Part shown: piece by piece, positions 57,474-64,000 of the stretch
Numbering within the stretch: the first letter of the stretch is position 1
Layout of the letters: the number at the start of each line of letters is the position of its first letter
Assembly (NCBI RefSeq): GCF_030246925.1
Contig: NZ_CP126740.1
Coordinates: 1,426,001-1,490,000 of the forward strand
Length of the DNA stretch: 64,000 nucleotides
Direction: 5' to 3'
Source of the DNA: Microbacterium sp. zg-Y625
GTDB lineage: Bacteria; Actinomycetota; Actinomycetes; Actinomycetales; Microbacteriaceae
Notes under the pieces: model-generated
What the model was told of the DNA's origin: nothing
Database searches by the model: none
Seen by the model: the letters and a program-made list of their open reading frames with translations, nothing else
Translations under genes and position numbers: made by a program

Positions 57474-59675
57474 TTAGCCGAGCGAGAGCGCACCCGATAC
57501 CGCGTTGGGGTCCCCGGAATACGAAGCCGCTTCAATCACGGCCGCCGAGCTCGCGGGCGCCCAGCCTGAGTCCGTCCACCGCAACATCGGGCGCACCGAT
57601 GCCGTCACTTCGATCGCCCTCTGTTCGCCGGGCGGGAGGTCGATCGCGGCGAAACCGAGCAGGGATCGGCGGGGAAAGTCCTCCGCATCGACCACACCGT
57701 AGATCTGGACGACATGGCGTCCGGGGCGGTCACCACAGTTCGTAACCCGAACGGTAACGCCGAAACGCTCGCCCTCAAGTGGACCGACGACGACGTCGTC
57801 GATGGTGAACTCCGTGTACGAGAGGCCATAGCCCAGCGGATAGGCCGCCTGGTGCCCGTCCCGATCGAGAAGCCGCTGGCCGTGCCAGCGGTCGTACGTC
57901 ACTGCCTCCGCGTCCGCGTCGAAGAACGGCAAGTGGTCCTCCGTCTTAGGGATCGAGTAGGGCAGGCGCCCGGAGGCGTCCACCGCCCCGAAAATGACAT
58001 CGGCAAGCGCATGGCCGCCTTCGCTCCCCGCGTACCAACTGACGAGGATGGCCGAGACGCTAGGCTCCCATTCCTCGATGATCACGGCCCCAGCGGTCAC
58101 GATGGCCACGACCGTCCGCGGGTTCGCTTCGGCAACTGCCAAGATCATCTCGACATCCGCGGACCGCAGCCGCAGCGAGACGCGATCCCCCCCAGCGGCT
58201 GTGCCCATGAGGTTGTCGTTGCGATCCTCTGCCGATGGCATCGCCATCCCGGGCGGGAACGCGGGAAAAACCGCACGCAGCCCCGGGGTACTGAGCATCG
58301 AGTCACCGAGATACTCGCCCTCGTCCTCGGCGGTGTAACCGACCACCACAACGGCGACGTCGGCCCGCGACGCCGCGAGGCCTGCCGCGACAGGGTCGTC
58401 GTCTCCGACGTGAACGACGGTGGCGTGAGGGACAGCGGCGCGGATGCCTTCGAGGGGACTGACTACATGCGGCGAGTGCACATTCGAGGAGCCCTTATCG
58501 CCGGTGTTGGGGATATCAGACAGCCGTCCCACCACTGCCACGGAACGCGTCACATGGGGGTTCCACGGCAGGACCGGGAGACCTCCCACGAGGTCGTTCT
58601 TGAGTAGCACGGCCGAGGTGGCAGCTGCTCGCCGCGAGAGCGCACGATGATCGGCAGAAAACACGACGGATGGCTCGGGCTCAGCGTCACGGTCACCGGC
58701 AAAGAAGCGCAGTTGAGTGGTGAGCACTCTTCGCGCGGCTCGCTCCACATGCTCCCAGCTGAGACGACCCGCATTGAGGTCGCTCGGAAGATCGCGCGCA
58801 CGCTGCTGCCTCATCGGTGCCTCAACGTCGAGGCCGGCGCGAACCGATTTTGCGGAATTCCTGAAACCGAAGATGAAATCGGAGATGGTGACACCCTCGA
58901 AGCCCCATTGAGCGCGAAGGATTCGCTCCAGAAGGGTCTCGTTCTCGCCCGCCCACTCGCCGTTGACGCTGTTATAGGACGTCATGATCCCATCAGCGCC
59001 CTCTTCGACAACACGCCTGAAATGCGGAAGGTAGACCTCGTGGAGGGTTGCATCGTCCGCGGCTACATCGACTTTGAACCGTGCGTTCTCCATCGAATTG
59101 AGGGCGTAGTGCTTTGCGACCGCCATGCCATGACGCTTCACACCGCGGACCAGAGCGGCACCGAACTCGCCGAGCAGGTACGGATCCTCGCCGTACGTCT
59201 CCTGCGCACGACCCCAGGCTGGATGGCGCGGCAGATTGATGCAAACCCCTCCGAAGAAGTTGCCCCCCTGCGCGCGCATCTCGGCGCCGATGGCGCGGCC
59301 GATCTCCTCTTCGAGCGCAAGATCCCACGTCGCGCCGCGCGCCATGGAGACGGGAAACGCCGTCGACTCACCCATCACGACCCCGCGCGGCCCGTCACTG
59401 AAGCGAAAACCGGGCACGCCCAGTCTCGCGATCTCACCCATGACGATGGGGGTGGCGTTGTACTGCTTTCCCATAGCGGCCATGCCCGACCAGAACTCGC
59501 CGTCTCCGTCAAGGAGGCCCAGCTTCTCCTCCTCGGTCAGCTCGCGCAGCAGTGTCGATGCTTCGTCTGCGATGGGGGCACCGTCGCGAATGCGAGACAC
59601 CGCCTGCCAAAAGGCCGTGTCCGCAACCCGGCCGTTCTCGTGGACCGAGGGGGACGTCGGAGGCTCAGTGCTCAT
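57474..59675 (-). CDS. Beta-glucosidase family 3 (GH3, second copy)
   Basis: 733-aa GH3 enzyme of a different subtype from the copy at 47.5 kb. The barrel has RFSDGPRGVVMGESTAFPV, CINLPRHPAWGRAQETYGEDPYL, VAKHYALNSMENAR and the nucleophile Asp266 in VTISDFIFGFRN. The middle domain has GYTAEDEGEYLGD, and a fibronectin-like C-terminus follows. The ATG at 59675 (MSTEPPTSPS) was chosen over an open-frame start at 59726 because a LacI-type operator lies at 59709-59724. No signal peptide. Likely acts on beta-glucosides or related oligosaccharides imported by the adjacent ABC system. Confidence 0.92.
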   Translation of the reverse strand: MSTEPPTSPSVHENGRVADTAFWQAVSRIRDGAPIADEASTLLRELTEEEKLGLLDGDGEFWSGMAAMGKQYNATPIVMGEIARLGVPGFRFSDGPRGVVMGESTAFPVSMARGATWDLALEEEIGRAIGAEMRAQGGNFFGGVCINLPRHPAWGRAQETYGEDPYLLGEFGAALVRGVKRHGMAVAKHYALNSMENARFKVDVAADDATLHEVYLPHFRRVVEEGADGIMTSYNSVNGEWAGENETLLERILRAQWGFEGVTISDFIFGFRNSAKSVRAGLDVEAPMRQQRARDLPSDLNAGRLSWEHVERAARRVLTTQLRFFAGDRDAEPEPSVVFSADHRALSRRAAATSAVLLKNDLVGGLPVLPWNPHVTRSVAVVGRLSDIPNTGDKGSSNVHSPHVVSPLEGIRAAVPHATVVHVGDDDPVAAGLAASRADVAVVVVGYTAEDEGEYLGDSMLSTPGLRAVFPAFPPGMAMPSAEDRNDNLMGTAAGGDRVSLRLRSADVEMILAVAEANPRTVVAIVTAGAVIIEEWEPSVSAILVSWYAGSEGGHALADVIFGAVDASGRLPYSIPKTEDHLPFFDADAEAVTYDRWHGQRLLDRDGHQAAYPLGYGLSYTEFTIDDVVVGPLEGERFGVTVRVTNCGDRPGRHVVQIYGVVDAEDFPRRSLLGFAAIDLPPGEQRAIEVTASVRPMLRWTDSGWAPASSAAVIEAASYSGDPNAVSGALSLG

Positions 59676-59708
59676 GATTGTGTCTCTCGATGGTCGTACA
59701 GTGACCCT

Positions 59709-59754
59709 GGTGTCACGTGTCACCACACTAGTCGTGAAGCAGGGAGACGTGTCA
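59709..59754. promoter_or_regulatory. LacI-type operator-like sites upstream of the second GH3 gene
   Basis: TGTCACGTGTCA (59711-59722, 11 of 12 matches to TGACACGTGTCA, inside a longer near-palindrome GGTG...CACC) and a second site GGAGACGTGTCA (59743-59754, 10 of 12), centred 32 bases apart. They lie 34-80 bases upstream of the GH3 ATG. Confidence 0.68.
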
Positions 59755-59878
59755 ACCGCACGAGCAAGGGTCGACGGTGGGGACCCGAAGGATATAGCCC
59801 CGACAGCTCAGTCGAAGCGGCGAGGAGACTCCCAGGCACTGACGGCACATGGGCGCGCCCTGCGCCTCGAACCGCTCG

Positions 59879-60874
59879 CTAGGCGGTGCCGCCGCGGACC
59901 AGCGAGAAGTTGTTGTGGCTGCGAGGCATCTCGAGCCCTTCTTCTCCCAGACGAATGCGCAACTCCACCGTGATTGCGTCGACCATTCCCAGGAGGTCAG
60001 TGTCGATTGTCGTGAGCGGCGGCGACCACATGCGCCCGAGCGGCGAGTTGTCCACACCCACGACCGCGATCGCGCTCGGCACTTCCACCCCGAGTTCGCG
60101 CGCCGCGGCGACGAGCGTCAAAGCGACCTCATCGTTGTAACAGGCAATGCCAGCGGGCATCGGTCCATCGAGCACCCTCCGGAGGACCGACACCCCGCTC
60201 TCCACGGTCAATTCGAGGTCGATCCGTCCCGGACGGGGTAGGGCTTCCCTCTCGCAGACCTTCGCGAGTGCGGCGTACCGACTCGGGACGTAGGGATCCC
60301 GCTCTTGACGCGTCAACCCCGCAAACCACAGCGCTGCTGGATGATGCTCCAACAGCGCGGACGCCTGGAGAGCTGCGATACCGCCATCAAGGTCATCTGA
60401 TTCATGCGTGACTGGAAGGGACGGCACGATGATCGTGCCGCGCGCCTCGAGGGACGCACGCTCGTCCGGGGAGAGAACTCCGAAGTCGACAACGGCGAGC
60501 GGGCGCAACACGGCGACGGCGTCCGAAGTCGCCTGGGGGGTCTCGCCGGCCATTCGGATGACGACGTTCCCTCCGATCTGTCGGGTGCTCTTCATGACGC
60601 GATCAACGGCGTCCTGAAAGTGCGCAGCGAAGCTAGAGTTCGCCACGAGGACGACAATGGTGTCGCTGCGTCCGCTGACGAGAGATCGCCCAGCGACGGA
60701 CGGCCGATAGTCCAGCTCACGGGCCGCCTCATGGACTCGCCTACGCGTCTCGTCCGAGAACCGAGCATCATTGCCGTTGAGGATATTGCTGACCGTCGAC
60801 CGGGACACGCCGGCGTGACGGGCGACGTCGGCGCTCGTCGCCGGGCGCGGCAATCCCGGGCTCGTGGTCATCAT
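59879..60874 (-). CDS. LacI-family transcriptional regulator
   Basis: 331-aa repressor. The N-terminal HTH and hinge are clear: ATSADVARHAGVSRSTVSNILNG (about residues 12-34), RRRVHEAARELDYRPS. The sugar-binding domain has GIACYNDEVALTLVAAARELG, VPSAIAVVGVDNSPLGRMW and a C-terminal block that matches the family. The start is ATG at 60874 or 60871 (MMTTSPG). It is divergent from the GH2 gene, with an operator-like palindrome between them. The same motif precedes the GH3 and ABC genes, so this protein is the likely regulator of the whole locus. Confidence 0.93.
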   Translation of the reverse strand: MMTTSPGLPRPATSADVARHAGVSRSTVSNILNGNDARFSDETRRRVHEAARELDYRPSVAGRSLVSGRSDTIVVLVANSSFAAHFQDAVDRVMKSTRQIGGNVVIRMAGETPQATSDAVAVLRPLAVVDFGVLSPDERASLEARGTIIVPSLPVTHESDDLDGGIAALQASALLEHHPAALWFAGLTRQERDPYVPSRYAALAKVCEREALPRPGRIDLELTVESGVSVLRRVLDGPMPAGIACYNDEVALTLVAAARELGVEVPSAIAVVGVDNSPLGRMWSPPLTTIDTDLLGMVDAITVELRIRLGEEGLEMPRSHNNFSLVRGGTA

Positions 60875-60977
60875 GCCATCGTCGCATGACTTCCACGCGG
60901 CGTAGGGACGGACTCCAGACATCGTCGAGGACGTTCCGCGTAGACGCCCTCCGAGGGGTCCATCGCCCACTCTGCGT

Positions 60978-60989
60978 TGACACGTGTTA
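60978..60989. promoter_or_regulatory. LacI-type operator-like site in the lacI/GH2 divergent promoter
   Basis: TGACACGTGTTA, an 11 of 12 match to TGACACGTGTCA, almost midway between the lacI start (60874) and the GH2 start (61086). A position between divergent genes fits autoregulation plus control of GH2. Confidence 0.68.
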
Positions 60990-61044
60990 CTTTGGTGAGC
61001 CCTGCGGGATCGAGCCTCGATATGCAACCAGGAAAGTGCCCTAG

Positions 61045-61086
61045 ATGAAGAGCAATAGTCTCCCCCACGTGGATATGGGTCGCTGA
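61045..61086 (+). CDS. Possible 13-codon leader ORF upstream of the second GH2 gene
   Basis: An ATG with AGGAAAG nine bases upstream opens a short frame (MKSNSLPHVDMGR) whose TGA overlaps the GH2 ATG as TGATG. The GH2 start itself has no evident ribosome site, so termination-reinitiation could supply its translation. It might instead be chance sequence. Confidence 0.35.
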   Translation: MKSNSLPHVDMGR

Positions 61087-63527
61087 TGCGCGCGGCGCTC
61101 AACGACGGCTGGAGCTTTCGCGCCAAGGCGACTCCCTTCGATGAGATCGGGGGGGCAGAAGGCAACGACTGGCGTGAGGTTACGGTGCCCCATGATGCTC
61201 TGATAGGAACGGAACGCTCCAAGGAAGCACCGCGCGGAGAGACGACCGGCTACTTCCGGGGCGGTGCGTTCGAGTACCGACGCTTGCTGAACGTCCCGTC
61301 GAAGGACCGAGGAAAGCTCATAGCCCTGGAGTTCGATGGCGTGTACCGCAACGCCAATGTGTACGTCAACGGCGCGCTCGCAGGGCAGGATGCTTTCGGG
61401 TATTCGCGGTTCACGGTGCGAATTGACCCGTTCATCAACTTCGACACCGACAACGAGATTCGGGTCGATGCTCGCACGCACCTGGACTCACGCTGGTACA
61501 CCGGTGCCGGCATCTACCGCGATGTCCACCTGGTCGTCAAAAACCCCGTGCATGTCGCGGTCGACGGACTGCGGGTTACAACCCCCGATGTGGACCAAGA
61601 GTGGGCGACCGTAGTCGTATCGGCCGACATCGAGAGCCTTCTGTCGACCAGCATCACAGCACGGATCGATACCGTGGTCGAGGACGCGTCGGGGACCGAA
61701 GTCGCTCGTGGCACCACGCCCCTCACACTGCTCCCTCACAGCACCGCAGTCACGAGGCAGCGACTCCTCGTCGCGGGGCCAGCACTTTGGGACGTCGACA
61801 CCCCGGAGCTGTACACAGCGCGCGTGGAAGTGACAGCCGACGATGTGATCGACAGCACGGCCACTCAATTCGGCATCCGCACGCTGAAGGTCGACCCCGT
61901 CCGCGGCCTGCGAATCAATGGGCGCTCGGTGAAGCTTCGAGGCGCTTGCATTCATCACGACAACGGGCCGCTTGGCTCCGCGGCTTTCGGCGACGCGGAG
62001 GAGCGAAAGGTACGTCTGCTCAAGGAAGCCGGCTTCAACGCGATTCGCAGCGCCCATAACCCGGCAAGCAGCGCCCTGCTCGACGCGTGCGATCGGCTGG
62101 GGATGCTCGTCATGGACGAAGCATTCGACATGTGGACCCAAGCCAAGACGGCCTTCGATTATTCATTCGAGTTCCCCCAGTGGTGGGAGAAAGACATCGC
62201 GTCACTCGTCGCGAAGGACATCAATCACCCGTCGGTCATCTTCTATTCAATTGGAAACGAGATACCTGAGACCGGGGACCGGTTCGGCGCGGTGTGGAGT
62301 CGCCGCTTGGCCGAGAAGGTACGTGAGCTGGATCCCACGAGGCTCGTGACCAACGGCATCAACGGATTCGTATCCGTCCTGGACATGGTCCTCGAAGGTC
62401 GCCGTCGACGCGCCTCCGCCGAACCGGGTGCTGCCGGCGGTGGCGTCAACACGATGATGGGGGCCATCGGAGCGATGATGAATCAGATCCAGTCCTCTGA
62501 GCCCGTGACGTCCCGAACCGAAGAGTCCTTCGCCGTCCTCGACGTTGCAGGCATGAACTACGGGGTTGCGCGTTACGAACTCGACCGCGAGCTGTTTCCG
62601 GATCGCGTCATACTGGGCACCGAAACGTGGCCCGGCGACATCGACGCGAACTGGGCCCTCGTCCAGTCGAATTCGCATGTGCTGGGTGACTTCACCTGGA
62701 CCGGATTCGACTACCTCGGCGAGGCGGGTATCGGCGTTCTTCGCTATGACGAGCCCACCGACGACAGCGGGTCTGGGTTCGCGACGACCTTTCCGGGACT
62801 CACTGCCTTCACGGGCGACCTCGACATCACGGGCTTCCGTCGCCCGGTCTCCTATTACCGGGAGACGGTATTCGGGTTGCGCCGCCAGCCATACATTGCG
62901 GTGCAGCGTCCCGAACGCTACGGCCAGGGCTTCCGGGCGGTGTCACCGTGGGCGTGGAGCGATACCGTGTCGAGCTGGTCATGGCGGGGGTCGGAGGGAC
63001 AGCGTACGAACGTCGAGGTCTACAGCGCCGGAACCGATGTGGAGCTCTTCCTCGACGGTGTGAGCTTGGGCATCGCCCGCGTTGGCGAGACTCGCGCCTT
63101 TCGTGCCGACTTCGATGTGGAGTATCAGCCCGGCGAGCTCACTGCCGTCTCCTGCAACGAAGGTGTTGAAACCGGCCGCACCACTCTGACCACACCGGGG
63201 ACGGACATCCGCTTGACGCTACGTCCCGATAAGGACGCAGTCGCCATGGGGGGCCTCATCTTCGTGGAGGTGCAGCTCGAGGACGCCGGTGGAATTCTGC
63301 ACACCGCAGCCGACCGGATCGTGAGGATATCGCTAGACGGTCCCGCCACGCTTCTGGGGTTCGCGAGCGGACGGCCCGTGACGGCAGAGTCCTTCGTGGA
63401 TTCGGAGCACTCCACGTTCGATGGACGTGCGTTGGCTGTGGTGCGCGCCACCGGCGCCGGCAAGTTCAGCATGACGGCCACCGCGGAGGGCGTAAGCGAC
63501 ACCACGATCGTAGTCCCGGTCGGTTGA
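61086..63527 (+). CDS. Beta-galactosidase-like glycoside hydrolase family 2 (second copy)
   Basis: 813-aa GH2 enzyme, clearly related to the copy at 43.8 kb: TTGYFRGGAFEYRRLL, HLDSRWYTGAGIYRDV, RGLRINGRSVKLRGACIHHD, RSAHNPASSALLDACDRLG. The acid/base is Glu392 in FYSIGNEIPE and the probable nucleophile Glu513 in VILGTETWPGD. As in the other copy, a basic insert (EGRRRRASAEPG, about 438-449) lies between the catalytic residues. No signal peptide. Divergent from lacI and followed after 51 bases by an oxidoreductase gene. Possible specificities are beta-galactoside or beta-glucuronide. Confidence 0.91.
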   Translation: MRAALNDGWSFRAKATPFDEIGGAEGNDWREVTVPHDALIGTERSKEAPRGETTGYFRGGAFEYRRLLNVPSKDRGKLIALEFDGVYRNANVYVNGALAGQDAFGYSRFTVRIDPFINFDTDNEIRVDARTHLDSRWYTGAGIYRDVHLVVKNPVHVAVDGLRVTTPDVDQEWATVVVSADIESLLSTSITARIDTVVEDASGTEVARGTTPLTLLPHSTAVTRQRLLVAGPALWDVDTPELYTARVEVTADDVIDSTATQFGIRTLKVDPVRGLRINGRSVKLRGACIHHDNGPLGSAAFGDAEERKVRLLKEAGFNAIRSAHNPASSALLDACDRLGMLVMDEAFDMWTQAKTAFDYSFEFPQWWEKDIASLVAKDINHPSVIFYSIGNEIPETGDRFGAVWSRRLAEKVRELDPTRLVTNGINGFVSVLDMVLEGRRRRASAEPGAAGGGVNTMMGAIGAMMNQIQSSEPVTSRTEESFAVLDVAGMNYGVARYELDRELFPDRVILGTETWPGDIDANWALVQSNSHVLGDFTWTGFDYLGEAGIGVLRYDEPTDDSGSGFATTFPGLTAFTGDLDITGFRRPVSYYRETVFGLRRQPYIAVQRPERYGQGFRAVSPWAWSDTVSSWSWRGSEGQRTNVEVYSAGTDVELFLDGVSLGIARVGETRAFRADFDVEYQPGELTAVSCNEGVETGRTTLTTPGTDIRLTLRPDKDAVAMGGLIFVEVQLEDAGGILHTAADRIVRISLDGPATLLGFASGRPVTAESFVDSEHSTFDGRALAVVRATGAGKFSMTATAEGVSDTTIVVPVG

Positions 63528-63578
63528 CCGGGGCCGGAGTGCGGCGCGGCAGTCTTGATCTCGGAATTGGAGCATTTT

Positions 63579-64000
63579 GTGACCAAGTGGGCCGTTGTCG
63601 GGACAGGCGCAGTCTCTCGCAGCGTCGTGCCAGATATGCAGGAACTGGCCGATGTCGTACTCGTGCACTCACGAGATCGCGGGAATGCTGAGAGGTTCGC
63701 TTCCGAATTCGGAATCCCGCGCTCGACCGCGGACTATGAGGTCGTGCTGCAGGACACGGAAGTCGACGCTGTCTACATCGCCACCCCCTTCGCGCTCCAC
63801 TTCGAGATGACGAAGCGCGCACTGCAGGCGGGCAAGCACGTGCTCGTCGAGAAGCCCATGGCGCTGAACACCGCAGAGGTGGAGGGGCTGTTCGAGATTG
63901 CTCGCGCCCAGGATGTCTTCCTCATGGAGGCCATGTGGATGAAGTTCAGTCCCGTCTACACGGCGCTCCATGAACAGCTCCGAGACCGAGTCATCGGAGA
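63579..64000 (+). CDS. Gfo/Idh/MocA family oxidoreductase, N-terminal part (runs off the window end)
   Basis: The first 140 or so residues of an NAD(P)-dependent sugar oxidoreductase. The Rossmann motif is WAVVGTGAVSRSVVPDM at the N-terminus, followed by VYIATPFALHFEMTKRAL and the hallmark GKHVLVEKPMALN with the conserved Glu-Lys-Pro. The GTG at 63579 has GGAG upstream. It lies 51 bases after the GH2 gene on the same strand, so it is probably part of that operon and may convert a released sugar or keto-sugar. The catalytic domain is outside the window. Confidence 0.92.
   Translation, partial: MTKWAVVGTGAVSRSVVPDMQELADVVLVHSRDRGNAERFASEFGIPRSTADYEVVLQDTEVDAVYIATPFALHFEMTKRALQAGKHVLVEKPMALNTAEVEGLFEIARAQDVFLMEAMWMKFSPVYTALHEQLRDRVIG

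Overview
The window looks like chromosomal DNA of a high-GC actinobacterium of the family Microbacteriaceae, most likely Microbacterium or a close relative. Evidence: the GC-rich sequence, GTG starts, several protein families largely confined to Actinobacteria (DUF3093, DUF3159, DUF3710, DUF4191, DUF4193, SepH), a sigA with a long Lys/Ala-rich N-terminus, and an aconitase with the actinobacterial acidic/His-rich insert. The genus is inference.

Region 1 (1-28.5 kb) is core genome: dxs (cut by the window start), acnA, DUF3159-DUF3710-dut, DUF3093, DUF4193, sepH, a nucleotide-pyrophosphatase-like enzyme, parC, parE, a DUF7455-type zinc ribbon, a sugar-transfer-type ATP-grasp protein, a CofE-like ligase, sigA, a PAC2 protein, pepA-lpd-sucB, DUF4191, an RDD protein and glnA. 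A perfect 24-bp palindrome stands in the acnA promoter region. Between the ATP-grasp gene and cofE lies a decayed methyltransferase gene flanked by two oppositely oriented clusters of a short repeat (GAGTGAGTATTC / GAATACTCACTC).

Region 2 (28.5-40.2 kb) is an accessory insertion that looks like the remains of an integrative mobilizable element. It holds a tyrosine-recombinase pseudogene, a truncated small gene, a 1372-aa protein joining an N-terminal QxK-type nuclease-like domain to a P-loop STAND-type NTPase and a long C-terminal region (the architecture of Avs-type anti-phage proteins), an unrecognised 537-aa protein, a small membrane protein with a degenerate second copy beside it, and a MobF relaxase-helicase. 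No mating-pore genes are visible.

Region 3 (40.2-52.0 kb) is a tightly packed minus-strand operon, MFS transporter > GH3 > GH1 > GH2 > GH43 > GH78 alpha-L-rhamnosidase, divergent from a TetR regulator. None of the hydrolases has a visible signal peptide, so the model is import of an intact glycoside and intracellular stripping of glucose, galactose, pentose and rhamnose. This set would fit plant saponins or steroidal glycoalkaloids.

Region 4 (52.1-64.0 kb) is a second glycoside locus: a family-5 binding protein, OppB, a fused OppC-OppD protein and OppF, then a GH3 enzyme, a LacI regulator, a divergent GH2 enzyme and a Gfo/Idh/MocA oxidoreductase cut by the window end. Near-identical copies of TGACACGTGTCA precede the binding protein, the GH3 gene and the lacI/GH2 divergent promoter. 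This gives a self-consistent predicted LacI regulon.
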